Source: Spartobacteria bacterium (GTDB taxonomy: Bacteria; Verrucomicrobiota; Verrucomicrobiia; Chthoniobacterales; UBA10450). Taken from it: a DNA stretch of 64,000 nucleotides. The DNA lies in assembly GCA_003134785.1 (NCBI GenBank), contig PLCN01000025.1, positions 186,001 through 250,000 on the forward strand. Reading direction: 5' to 3'. Position numbers and translations under genes: made by a program. Shown here piece by piece: positions 8,984 through 18,624 of this stretch; position 1 is the first letter of the stretch; every line of letters starts with the position of its first letter. Under the pieces are notes generated by a model. The model did no database searches and was not told the origin of the DNA. It saw nothing but the letters and a program-made list of their open reading frames with translations.

Positions 8984-10330
8984 CTACTCGATCACGGTCA
9001 GTGGATCGTTCGTTAGGCCATTCTTATAGATGCCGCCGCCTTTCATGACGAAATCCAGTTTCTCCAAAACGCTAACGTCTTTGAGCGGGTCGCCTTTCAC
9101 TGCGACCAGGTCGGCGAAGTAGCCCGGCGCAAGCTGGCCTACTTTTGTTTTCCAACCGATCAGATCGGCGGCGCTGGTGGTGGCGGATTGGATCGCTTGC
9201 ATCGGAGTCATGCCCCATTCGACCAGCTTGGCGAATTGCTTCGCGTTCCAGCCGTGCGGATATACGCCCGCGTCGGTGCCGAAAGCGCATTTCACTCCGG
9301 CCTGAAATGCTTTCCGGAAATTCTCGCGCTGCAAGCGGCCGACCAGGCGTTCTTTGTCGATGATCTTTTGCGGGTAACCGAGACGCGTGTATTCCGTCAG
9401 GATGTAATCGTCGTTATAAATGTCGGCCACCAGCCAGGTGCCGTGTTCCTTCATTAAGCGAATGCCTTCGTCGTCGATCAGGCTGCCGTGCTCGATCGAG
9501 GCGACGCCGGCGCGCACCGCCATCTTGATCGCTTCGGTGCCGTGGGCGTGCGCCGCGACTTTGCGGCCCCAGAGCGCGGCCTCGTCGACCGCGGCTTTCA
9601 TTTCTTCCTGGGAATATTGCGGCGCGCCGACCGCTTCTTCTTCGGAAAGAACACCTGCGCTGGCCATGATTTTAATCCAGTCGGCGCCGTATTTGACGTT
9701 GCGACGAACGGCTTCACGGATCTGCTCGGGCCCGTTTGCGACCGCGGGCGCGACCGTTTTGAACTCGAGATATGGCGAAAACCCGGTGAGATCGACGTGG
9801 CCGCCGGTGGAGCCGAGAGGGACAGCGGCGCAAAGCATGCGCGGCCCGGGTATTTTTCCGGTGTCGATCGCGGTGCGCAGCGCAATATCGGTGAATTCCA
9901 CCGCGCCGACATTGCGGATGGTGGTGAAGCCGGCGAGTAAAGTGCGCCGTGCGTAAATGTGCGACGTGGTCGCGACGTCGATGGGCGACTTGCGAAAGAT
10001 GTCTTCGTAATAATTCTCCGGCTGCGCGGTGACGTGCGTGTGGCAATCGATCAACCCCGGCAGGACCGTCGCATTGCCGAGATCAATCACGCGCACATCG
10101 GGCGCGAGACCTTTCGATAGGTCGGCCGCGGCGCCGACCTGCTTCACCTTGTCGCCTTCGATAAGGATGGCTTGATTGTCGCGCACGACGCCCGCGACGG
10201 GATCGACCCAATGCGCTGCCTTAACGAGGATGAGCGGCAAAGGCGTTGGGCTTGGAGTGGGCGATTGCGCCGCGAGGAAAGGGGAGACGACGACGCAACA
10301 AAGGAAAGCGAAACAGACTCGGTATTTCAT
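8984..10330 (-). CDS. secreted amidohydrolase family protein
   Basis: Signal peptide; 'VIDLGNATVLPGLIDCHTHVTAQPENYYEDI...AHAHGTEAIKMAVRAGVASIEHGSLIDDEGI...FGTDAGVYPHG'. Confidence 0.92.
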   Translation of the reverse strand: MKYRVCFAFLCCVVVSPFLAAQSPTPSPTPLPLILVKAAHWVDPVAGVVRDNQAILIEGDKVKQVGAAADLSKGLAPDVRVIDLGNATVLPGLIDCHTHVTAQPENYYEDIFRKSPIDVATTSHIYARRTLLAGFTTIRNVGAVEFTDIALRTAIDTGKIPGPRMLCAAVPLGSTGGHVDLTGFSPYLEFKTVAPAVANGPEQIREAVRRNVKYGADWIKIMASAGVLSEEEAVGAPQYSQEEMKAAVDEAALWGRKVAAHAHGTEAIKMAVRAGVASIEHGSLIDDEGIRLMKEHGTWLVADIYNDDYILTEYTRLGYPQKIIDKERLVGRLQRENFRKAFQAGVKCAFGTDAGVYPHGWNAKQFAKLVEWGMTPMQAIQSATTSAADLIGWKTKVGQLAPGYFADLVAVKGDPLKDVSVLEKLDFVMKGGGIYKNGLTNDPLTVIE

Positions 10331-10434
10331 GATGAAGTGAGAGTGAGCGCAGACGATAGCAACCCCACGCGTCTTGGGCTAGCACAGTGTCGCTCCGGCT
10401 TGACGGCGGGAAGCGCGTTGCGGCACGCTCCGGC

Positions 10435-11253
10435 ATGTTGCTTCACCGCATCCGGCCGGTTCTGCTGCCGCTGGCGCCGCACGTCGAGCATCTCTGGATG
10501 GCGCGTGGCCATCTGCCGGCGCGCTGGCGTAATATGATTCTGCCGGACGGAGCGATGGAATTGATCATCAACCTCGGCGACCCGCAGAAACTTTGCGCGC
10601 TCGACGAGCCGGCGAAGCACACGATTTTCCGGCACAGCTGGATCTCGGGTGAAAGAACGGCGCCGATCGTGATTGATGAAGCCGGTTACGTGCATCTCGT
10701 CGGCGTCCGGCTGCGAGCGGGTGGCGGGTGGCCGTTTCTCGGAATCCCGCTTCGCGAATTTACCGGTCAAGTAGTGGAACTGGAAGCGATCCTCGGCCGC
10801 GAGATCAGCGATCTGCGCGATCGACTCGGCGCGGCGCCGGATGATGATTCGCGATTTGACCTGGTGGAATCATGGCTGGTGCAACGTGCACGCGACCGAG
10901 CGCAACCGACGCGATCGGTCAACTACGCCTTGCGCATGATTCATGGTGGCGTGGACGCCGTGCGCATCGGCCGGATCGCGGACGAGATCGGGATCAGTCA
11001 CAAACATTTGCTCCGCGAATTTGACCGGTGCGTTGGGTTAACGCCAAAGTTATTGGCGCGGCTCTGTGCCTTTCAACGCGTGATTCGATCGATCGGACAA
11101 AAGGCGGACGTCGACTGGTCGGATACCGCTGCAATGTGCGGTTACTATGATCAGGCGCATTTGATCCACGAGTTTCGCGCGTTCAGTGGATTGACACCGG
11201 CCAGCTATATGACGAAGCGCGGGCCGTTTCTGAACTACCTCGAGGTTGAGTAG
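10435..11253 (+). CDS. AraC-family transcriptional regulator
   Basis: C-terminal AraC HTH 'RIADEIGISHKHLLREFDRCVGLTPKLLARLCAFQRVI...AAMCGYYDQAHLIHEFRAFSGLTPASYM'. Confidence 0.88.
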   Translation: MLLHRIRPVLLPLAPHVEHLWMARGHLPARWRNMILPDGAMELIINLGDPQKLCALDEPAKHTIFRHSWISGERTAPIVIDEAGYVHLVGVRLRAGGGWPFLGIPLREFTGQVVELEAILGREISDLRDRLGAAPDDDSRFDLVESWLVQRARDRAQPTRSVNYALRMIHGGVDAVRIGRIADEIGISHKHLLREFDRCVGLTPKLLARLCAFQRVIRSIGQKADVDWSDTAAMCGYYDQAHLIHEFRAFSGLTPASYMTKRGPFLNYLEVE

Positions 11254-11323
11254 TCCGTTCCCGACCAAACAAATGTCAATTTCTTACAATCATTTGTCGC
11301 GCGCGTGCTCGTAGGTTCGAGTT

Positions 11324-11863
11324 ATGAACCTGAGACAAATTCCCAAATTTCTTTTACTGGCCAGCGCCGGCAGCATCGCGCTGCTGCCCGCGAATGGGCA
11401 AACGCCGGCGGCGACAACGTCCGCGCCGCTTAGCCCGATCGCGTTTCTTACGACTCATGAATGGGACGCGAAGCTGCCCGATTCATCGGATGGAAAGAAA
11501 ATGAAAATCCATGCGCAGTTCACGTGGACGCAAAACCGGCAGGCCATTCGCATCAGCAACCAGTTTGTTACGGACGGGAAGGCGATGCCTTACATCGATG
11601 GTCTCTACGCGTGGGATCCACAGCAACATGCCATCGTGTTTTGGTATGTGGACGCAAAAGGAAGTCTCTCCAAAGGCACGGTGAAAGTAGAAGACGGGAA
11701 ACTCGTGCACGAATTTCAGGAGACGCAGCCGGATGGGAAGACAGCCAGCTTCGTGGCGCGGGTAACGCCGCATGGAGAGCAGGGCTGGGAGAATGAGATT
11801 TTTGCGCGCGGCGAGAAGGGTCTGACGCCGCTGGTCAAGGTACGCTACGAAGTGTCGGAGTAG
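11324..11863 (+). CDS. secreted hypothetical protein
   Basis: Signal peptide then a conserved-looking domain; function unrecognised. Confidence 0.7.
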   Translation: MNLRQIPKFLLLASAGSIALLPANGQTPAATTSAPLSPIAFLTTHEWDAKLPDSSDGKKMKIHAQFTWTQNRQAIRISNQFVTDGKAMPYIDGLYAWDPQQHAIVFWYVDAKGSLSKGTVKVEDGKLVHEFQETQPDGKTASFVARVTPHGEQGWENEIFARGEKGLTPLVKVRYEVSE

Positions 11864-11987
11864 TGCATTTGGCGAAGAACGCAAACCGATGCTGATTGCG
11901 CCGATGGCAACGGACGGACCCTTGGCGGGCGGAGTTTCGCGATTCCGAAGAGAACGTGCTCGCCTTGATGTGCGAGAAACCGAAATC

Positions 11988-12677
11988 CTAAAGTAAGCGA
12001 ACCGCCGTCACGGAGATGCGGCCACCGAAACAAATCTCCACGTCCGCTCCGGGCGTCTGGTGCCGCAGGCGGTAATCGCCGGCGTGATACAGACCGGTCT
12101 CTTCGTCATGCCGATAATTAAGCGGCAACGGCTTCGGATCGAGTGGACACCAAACTACTTCCGGGTCGGCAGCATCCGGCGGAAGTAACGGCAGGTTTAC
12201 ATTGTAGAACAGTCCCGGTTCGATCGGCTTCGCCAGCAGATCGGTGAGTACCGGCATGACCAAACGCGTCGCGCGCTCCCAATCGTACTCCACTCCCGCT
12301 TTCCGATAGTGCGACACCGCAATGCCGGGCCAGCCATGCAGTACTGCCTCGCGCACCGCCGCCACAGTGCCGGAGTAATGAACATCGGCGCCCAAATTTG
12401 CGCCATGATTAATTCCGCTCAGGATCCACTTTGCGTCTGGAACCAGCCGGAGCAATCCAAGACGAACGCAATCTGCCGGCGTGCCGTGGACCGCATAACG
12501 CTTGTCGCCGCGCGGCTCGATCCGCACGCCCTCGTGCCAGGTCACGGCGTGGCTGACGCCCGATTGCGGACCGGCTGGCGCCACCACGATGGGTTCGCCG
12601 AGCGTGCGAGCCGCGCTGACCAATGCCTCGAGACCCGCCGCGTCAATGCCGTCGTCGTTGGTGAGAAGAAGCTTCAT
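11988..12677 (-). CDS. surE: 5'/3'-nucleotidase SurE
   Basis: 'MKLLLTNDDGIDAAGLEALVSAARTLGEPIVVAPAGPQSGVSHAVT...LSGINHGANLGADVHYSGTVAAVREAVLHG'. Confidence 0.95.
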   Translation of the reverse strand: MKLLLTNDDGIDAAGLEALVSAARTLGEPIVVAPAGPQSGVSHAVTWHEGVRIEPRGDKRYAVHGTPADCVRLGLLRLVPDAKWILSGINHGANLGADVHYSGTVAAVREAVLHGWPGIAVSHYRKAGVEYDWERATRLVMPVLTDLLAKPIEPGLFYNVNLPLLPPDAADPEVVWCPLDPKPLPLNYRHDEETGLYHAGDYRLRHQTPGADVEICFGGRISVTAVRLL

Positions 12678-12753
12678 CTAAGGGTCAAAGGAGAACGCCC
12701 AACGTTCAACGTCCAACGCTCAACGTCCAACGCCGAAGTAAGCGGAAACAACT

Positions 12754-15120
12754 CTACTCGTAGGAAAGCGCCTCGCGCACAGACAGGCGCAGAATGCGTC
12801 CGACCGACAACCAGACGGCGAGTATGACAAGGAACGCGCCACTGAAAAGCACGCTGAGTCCCGCGCGCGAGACATAGAGCGGCACGGCGCCGTGGAGAAG
12901 CTCGTGAGCGGCTTTATTGTTGAGCGCTTGCGCGAAATAGACCGAGCCTGCGATGGAGAGAAGCGCGCTCAAGATCGCCACCGCGCTGCCTTCGATGAGG
13001 AAAATGGCGAGGACCGCGCGCGGGGTCGCCCCCAAGGCGCGAATGACGCCGATTTCACGCGCACGTTCCAGAACGCTCAGACTCACGGACGCGATGAGGC
13101 TGATCGCGCCGATGAGTGCGGCGGCGAGTGCAATCATCTTCATCACGGCAGTCACGACGGCGAAATGTTCGTTGAGCACGGTCCGAAATTCGTCGCGCGT
13201 GCTAATGAGGCTAGGAGCGAGATGCGCGTCGAGTAACGCCTGGTCCAATGCATTCGCGACCGCTCGCTCGCGTAGCGCTGCGGTCTTTACACGAATGACC
13301 TGTGAGGCGTCGCCTAACGCCGTCACCGCCTCAAACGTGGGAAAGGCGCCATAAATGGTAGGGGTGCCGATCTCCTCGACCAAGCCGACTACACGCACGC
13401 TCGCGCGGCGTTCGCGAAACTTAAGCGTGATCTCGCTGCCGAGATGCAAACCGGGAGTCGCACTTTGCACCAGCCGGTTCACAACGATCGCGTCCGATTC
13501 GTCCGATCGCGGCCAGCGGCCTTCCTGCAACGGCAATTTGATCAAACGCGTCCCGGGCGGATAACCGCAGAACAGGAACCGTCCGCTTTCGGCGATTGCA
13601 CGCGGGGCGTTCTCGCTCGCGACAATGTTCACGGTCGCTCGCCGAAACGCCTCGGCGATCTCCACGTCCGGCACGGCGCGCGCGATAGACTCCAATTGCG
13701 CCGGGTCGACGGGGCGCTGCAATTGGACTTCGATATCATGTCCCTGGTTCGCGAGCGAAACATCGACCACGCGCATCAGGCTTTCGTAGGTGTTATACGC
13801 GGTGAGCAGGAGCGCGCCGCCGGCGGAAAGTGCGAGGAGAGTGGCGGTCAGCCGCCATGGCCGCCTGAAAGTGTTTCGCAACGCGAAGGTCAAACGCCGG
13901 TTGCCAGGCATCGTGACGAGTCTTGCCATCACGCGGATCGGTCCGCTGGGCGCAACGATTCCCGGATCCTGGATCGCCTGGCGGGCGCTCATTCTGGCGG
14001 CGCGCACGATTGGCAGCGCCATGGCCAGGAATGGGATCCCGAGCGCGAAGATCGCCTCCTTGAAAATCAGGTTTGCCGGCACAGACCAATCAGCGACGTC
14101 GATATTGAGCGAGTTCTCGTAATACTTCACCACCCAACGCCCGATGAGTGTGCCAATCGGCAGCGCGAGGGCAAACGACGCGAGCACCACCGGAGCGACG
14201 AGCGCGAGATATTGCGAGGCGATTTGGGAGAAGCGCGCGCCGATCGCTTTCATGATGCCGACCTGCCGGGCTTCGCGTTTCATCCAAAGCGAGATCAGGT
14301 AAGCGGCCAGCGCCGCGCTGCAAGTGAACGCGATCGCCGCCAGCACTTCGAGCACACGGAGCATCGTGGTCATCAAGGTCGCGTGCGGATGTGTGTTCGA
14401 CATCACATCGGCTCTTAAAGGTGAGACGTTGCGGTTTTTCAGCCAGGCGCTCAGGTCCTCGGAGAATTCAGCGACATCGCCAATGCTGTCGCGCTCCTGC
14501 ATCTTCACGAGCAGTTGGTCGGGCACCGCGCTTTGGCCGAGAACAGCTGCGGTACCCGGGGCAACGTAAGCGTAGATCGCGCGGTCTTGCGTGCTCGGCG
14601 CGACCGCGGTGTCGTGCACGAATCCGGCAATCGGCACGCGAGCGATATCTCCGGCCGGCGTTCGAACTTGCAGTTCGTCGCCCACGTTCTTCTCCAGCAA
14701 GGTTTGGCCCGATTGCTCGATGAAAATGCCGTTGCTTGCCGACAGCGCGCCATCGTGTTGATGCGACAGACTTAGCTGCTGATTCTTGAAATCAGGCACC
14801 ACCGCCACGCGCATCGCGATCCACTCGCCGGATTTCGCGGCTACACGTGTGAACGCGGTGCGTCGAGCGTCGACGGTTGCAACTCCTGGTCGCGAACGAA
14901 CCTGATCGAGAAGTGCTGCGTCAACTTTCTCGAACCAGAGGACGATATCAGGTGAATTCGCCCTGGAATAGCTGGCGACGATCTCGCGCGCAAGGATGGC
15001 GCGAGCGTTCAGCGCCGCCACCACTCCCGCGGTGCCGAGGGTCAGCACGAGCCCGAGCAGAAAAATTTGCAGACGATGCTGGCGGAAGTCCCCCAGGATT
15101 TTCCGCCATTGCGTTCTCAT
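12754..15120 (-). CDS. ABC transporter permease, FtsX/MacB type
   Basis: 788 aa with two FtsX-like domains; 4 nt overlap with the downstream ATPase frame at 15117-15120. Confidence 0.9.
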   Translation of the reverse strand: MRTQWRKILGDFRQHRLQIFLLGLVLTLGTAGVVAALNARAILAREIVASYSRANSPDIVLWFEKVDAALLDQVRSRPGVATVDARRTAFTRVAAKSGEWIAMRVAVVPDFKNQQLSLSHQHDGALSASNGIFIEQSGQTLLEKNVGDELQVRTPAGDIARVPIAGFVHDTAVAPSTQDRAIYAYVAPGTAAVLGQSAVPDQLLVKMQERDSIGDVAEFSEDLSAWLKNRNVSPLRADVMSNTHPHATLMTTMLRVLEVLAAIAFTCSAALAAYLISLWMKREARQVGIMKAIGARFSQIASQYLALVAPVVLASFALALPIGTLIGRWVVKYYENSLNIDVADWSVPANLIFKEAIFALGIPFLAMALPIVRAARMSARQAIQDPGIVAPSGPIRVMARLVTMPGNRRLTFALRNTFRRPWRLTATLLALSAGGALLLTAYNTYESLMRVVDVSLANQGHDIEVQLQRPVDPAQLESIARAVPDVEIAEAFRRATVNIVASENAPRAIAESGRFLFCGYPPGTRLIKLPLQEGRWPRSDESDAIVVNRLVQSATPGLHLGSEITLKFRERRASVRVVGLVEEIGTPTIYGAFPTFEAVTALGDASQVIRVKTAALRERAVANALDQALLDAHLAPSLISTRDEFRTVLNEHFAVVTAVMKMIALAAALIGAISLIASVSLSVLERAREIGVIRALGATPRAVLAIFLIEGSAVAILSALLSIAGSVYFAQALNNKAAHELLHGAVPLYVSRAGLSVLFSGAFLVILAVWLSVGRILRLSVREALSYE

Positions 15121-15851
15121 GCGCGGGAGGCTGCCTTGCGTTCGTCCGCGACGATGGCGCCGTCCTTCAGCTGGATCACGCGATGCGCTCTGCGTGCGAG
15201 ATTCTCGTCGTGCGTCACGATCAGAAGCGTTTTGCCCTGATCGATCAATCTGTGAAAAAGTTCCACCACGGCGCCGGCGGTTTCCGAATCGAGATTTCCG
15301 GTCGGCTCGTCCGCGAGGACAATGGGCGGGTCGTTCGCGAGCGCGCGCGCGATCGCGGCCCGTTGTTGTTGACCGCCCGACAAGGCCGATGGGAGTTTCG
15401 CCGCCTGGTCCGCCAGGCCGACCATCTCCAGGAGATCATGAGCGCGGGCGCGCCGTCGCGGTGCTGCAATTTTCCCCACGAAATCCATCGCAAGCAGAAT
15501 GTTCTCCGAGACGGTGAGGGTCGGCAGCAGTTGGAAGAATTGAAAAACGACGCCCAGGTTCCGTCCGCGCCAAAGGGCGAGTTTATTTTCGCTCAGCCGG
15601 GAAAGCTCAGCGCCCGCCGCGTAAACTTCACCGGACGTTGGCCGATCTAATCCCGCGATCAGATTCAACAGAGTCGACTTCCCGCTACCCGATTTTCCCA
15701 GCACGGCGAGGAAATCACCGGCGGGAACGGACAGCGAGATGCCACGCAAGGCATGGAATGTTTGACCTCCGCGCGGCGTGAAAGACTTCGTCGCCGCGTC
15801 GAGTTGAATCAGAGGCGCGCCGTTAGCGGGGGTGAAGGAAGAGACACTCAA
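15117..15851 (-). CDS. ABC transporter ATP-binding protein (LolD-like)
   Basis: Walker A 'GKSGSGKSTLLNLIAGL', signature 'LSGGQQQRAAIARALANDPPIVLADEPTGNLDSET'. Confidence 0.93.
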   Translation of the reverse strand: MSVSSFTPANGAPLIQLDAATKSFTPRGGQTFHALRGISLSVPAGDFLAVLGKSGSGKSTLLNLIAGLDRPTSGEVYAAGAELSRLSENKLALWRGRNLGVVFQFFQLLPTLTVSENILLAMDFVGKIAAPRRRARAHDLLEMVGLADQAAKLPSALSGGQQQRAAIARALANDPPIVLADEPTGNLDSETAGAVVELFHRLIDQGKTLLIVTHDENLARRAHRVIQLKDGAIVADERKAASRA

Positions 15852-15891
15852 AATTTCTCCGGCCGAATGCGTCCTGCTGGGTCACCAATCA

Positions 15892-16368
15892 TCAATGGCG
15901 CTGCAATTTGAAGAAATCTGCACTGAGCAATTTACCGGCAGGATCGAACTTGAAAACTCTGGTTTTCGATCGCTCCGGCGCGCGAAACTCCGTCGTCACG
16001 ACGCGGACATCAGCCTGGCGCTCAATGGAAGTAACGACAATCTCGTCGGGCGCTTTGATCTTCACCATCGCCTGCAGAAAGAAATCGACGGCATTTTCGC
16101 CGTCGGGCAAATCCTCAATCGAATATTTGTCGGAGAGGCGGGGCTTTAAGGATGTGCCGTCGTGAACACGCATGGCTTCCGCGAACGCCTGCATCCATTC
16201 CGTGATTTGCGCGTCCGCTGTAACGGTTGGCGCAAACGAAACGCTGGCCGCCTTTGCGTCGGGCGGTCCCGGCGTGGCGACGGGCTGCGTGCCATGGAAA
16301 AAGCTCTTCCAGTCAGCGAGAGCGGCGACGGAGGTGAGAAGGACAAGGCCGAGCGCGAGTTTTTTCAT
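15892..16368 (-). CDS. secreted hypothetical protein
   Basis: Signal peptide 'MKKLALGLVLLTSVAALA'; NTF2/SnoaL-like feel. Confidence 0.65.
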   Translation of the reverse strand: MKKLALGLVLLTSVAALADWKSFFHGTQPVATPGPPDAKAASVSFAPTVTADAQITEWMQAFAEAMRVHDGTSLKPRLSDKYSIEDLPDGENAVDFFLQAMVKIKAPDEIVVTSIERQADVRVVTTEFRAPERSKTRVFKFDPAGKLLSADFFKLQRH

Positions 16369-16566
16369 AAAGCGAAGGGCAGGCGGACGTGGGTCCGCTA
16401 CTGATGACCGCGCCTAACGACCAATGGTTACAGAAAGTTTTCTTACGGCGATGCTGGAGGAGGAAAAGAGCTGGGATTGAAAGTCGTTTCGACAAGTCCC
16501 TGATGGCAGGATGTGTCGTATCTTCGTCATACCGCCATTACCGATTTTCCATGTATGGTGCTTTCC

Positions 16567-17583
16567 ATGGCACCGCTTCGCATCGGATTTCTTGGATACG
16601 AACAGGCAAATGCACTTGATCTCGTTGGGCCGGCGGAAGCGTTTGCCTCGGCCTTTCGGGACAATGGAAAAGGTAAAATCGAACGCTGCTACGAGGTCTC
16701 CATCATCGGCCTAACGAAGCGATCCTTCGCCGCAGAATCGGGCATCGTCTTCCAGCCCACGTCGACAATCGAAGCCGCTCCGAAGCTCGATACATTGATT
16801 ATCCCCGGCGGCTGCGGTCTTCGTTTGCCGGAGGTTAATCGCAAGGTCGCCGACTGGACTTTGAGCAAGGCGAAGGCCACCCGACGGATCGCTTCTGTTT
16901 GCACCGGGATTTATGGATTGGCGGCGACAGGCTTGTTGGATGGCCGCAGCGTCACGACGCATTGGCGATTTGCGAGCGATGTCGCGAAACGGTTTCCGAA
17001 ACTGAGAATGCAGCCAAACGCCTTGTTTGTGAAAGATGGGCCGTTCTACAGCTCGGCCGGTATCACGGCTGGGATCGATCTCGCACTCGCGATGATCGAG
17101 GAAGATTTTGGAGCGAAGGCGGCGCTCGCGGTTGCGCGCGAGATGGTTGTCTATCTGAAACGCTCCGGCGGGCAGGAACAATATTCCGAGCCGTTGCAGT
17201 TCCAGACCAAATCAAACGATCGATTTGCGGAGCTCGCTTCGTGGATGACGAGCAATCCGGCGAAACAAATGTCGGTGGAATCTCTCGCTCGCCGCGCGTC
17301 ACTTTCGCCGCGACAGTTCTTTCGTCGCTTCAAAGAGCATTTCGGATCGTCGCCAGCAACCTTTGTGGAAACGCTGCGGCTGAACGAAGCCCGGCGCCGC
17401 CTTTCGTCCGGCGAATCTTCAATCGAGGGCGTGGCCGAATCAGTCGGCTTCAATGGCGCCGATTCATTTCGCCGCGCCTTCGAGCGCCGGTTCCGAGTCA
17501 CGCCGAGCAAGTATCGATGCAGCTTCGGACTTCCTTCCGGGCGCGCGCCTAACGAACGTCGCCGTCCAAAATCATCCCGATAA
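16567..17583 (+). CDS. GlxA-family regulator (DJ-1/PfpI + AraC HTH)
   Basis: 'RIGFLGYEQANALDLVGPAEAFA...ASVCTGIYGLAATGLLDGRSVTTHWR' plus C-terminal 'LARRASLSPRQFFRRFKEHFGSSPATFVETLRLNEARRRL'. Confidence 0.92.
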   Translation: MAPLRIGFLGYEQANALDLVGPAEAFASAFRDNGKGKIERCYEVSIIGLTKRSFAAESGIVFQPTSTIEAAPKLDTLIIPGGCGLRLPEVNRKVADWTLSKAKATRRIASVCTGIYGLAATGLLDGRSVTTHWRFASDVAKRFPKLRMQPNALFVKDGPFYSSAGITAGIDLALAMIEEDFGAKAALAVAREMVVYLKRSGGQEQYSEPLQFQTKSNDRFAELASWMTSNPAKQMSVESLARRASLSPRQFFRRFKEHFGSSPATFVETLRLNEARRRLSSGESSIEGVAESVGFNGADSFRRAFERRFRVTPSKYRCSFGLPSGRAPNERRRPKSSR

Positions 17584-17634
17584 AAAACCTGATCGCACCC
17601 TTCAGCAAACGACCCATTAACCAAAAACCAAACT

Positions 17635-18369
17635 ATGAACAGACGAAAATTTCTCACCTCCGCGGCTACGATCGGCACGGCCCTAACCACCTTACCCTCG
17701 GGGCGCGCGCTCCTGGGAGCCAACGAGTCGACCACATCGGACGTGAAAGGATTAGTTACAGGGAAATACAAACTGACGCCCCCGGCCAACGGCAGCATCC
17801 CGGTGGCGATTCTGATTTCGGAGGCCCTGAACGTGACTGATTTCTCCGGGCCGTGGGGCGTCTTCGAAAGCGTATCGGTGCCCAACGCGACTCAGGAGCC
17901 CTTTCATTTATTCACGGTTTCGGAAAAGGCGGAGATTGTCACTTCCGGTAGTGGCTTGAAACTAAAGCCGGACTACACCTTTGCGAACGTGCCCGAGATG
18001 AAGGTGGTGGTGATACCTGCGCAAAAAGGCTCGGACGCTATGATCGAGTGGCTCCGCAAAGTGGCGTCCATCGCGGATGTCACGATGTCAGTTTGTACCG
18101 GTGCATTCAAACTGGCGAAGGCCGGATTGTTGTCCGGCAAACCCGCCACCACGCACCACGATTTCCTGGATAAACTGCAAAAGGAATACCCCGACATTCA
18201 GGTAAAGCGCGGCGTCAGGTTCGTGGAAGGCGAGAAGATTTCCACCGCTGGCGGTTTGACTTCCGGGACAGATCTCGCACTCCGCGTGGTCGAGCGTTAC
18301 TTTGGGCGCGAAGTTGCACAGACGACTGCTACTTACATGGAGTATCAAGGTAAAGGCTGGATTGTCTGA
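17635..18369 (+). CDS. Tat-signal DJ-1/PfpI family protein
   Basis: Twin-arginine N-terminus 'MNRRKFLTSAATIG'; 'VTMSVCTGAFKLAKAGLLSGKPATTHHDFLDKLQKEYPDI'. Confidence 0.88.
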   Translation: MNRRKFLTSAATIGTALTTLPSGRALLGANESTTSDVKGLVTGKYKLTPPANGSIPVAILISEALNVTDFSGPWGVFESVSVPNATQEPFHLFTVSEKAEIVTSGSGLKLKPDYTFANVPEMKVVVIPAQKGSDAMIEWLRKVASIADVTMSVCTGAFKLAKAGLLSGKPATTHHDFLDKLQKEYPDIQVKRGVRFVEGEKISTAGGLTSGTDLALRVVERYFGREVAQTTATYMEYQGKGWIV

Positions 18370-18508
18370 GCCTTCCGGCGCACGCATATCAGGAAAGCTT
18401 GTTTCGGCGAGACGCCGAAACCAACACGCGACACGCGTGGGCTATCCAATCCACGGAGTCGCGCGCGGCGCTTTCAACACGCCGCCGCCACTTTGCTCGT
18501 TGCTTGAC

Positions 18509-18586
18509 CTGTAGCGGCGGTCTATGACCGCCGAACGGAAGCATTGTAGCCTGGTAAGGGACGGCGGTCATAGACCGCCGCTACAG
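18509..18586. repeat. REP/BIME-like element, GGCGGTC family
   Basis: TGTAG-c-GGCGGTC-tat-GACCGCC ... GGCGGTC-ata-GACCGCC-g-CTACA. Confidence 0.85.
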
Positions 18587-18624
18587 AGGAAATATGAACC
18601 TACGGCTAAGAACTGCCAGAGCAA

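Noticed and set aside
12690-12740. Tandem 'caacgttcaacgtccaacgctcaacgtccaacg' resembling a CRISPR-like array
   Set aside because: Units are ~10-20 nt with no spacers or cas genes; a short degenerate direct repeat upstream of surE.
13444-14418. 324 aa plus-strand ORF opposite the FtsX permease
   Set aside because: Arg/His-rich antisense frame with no motif.
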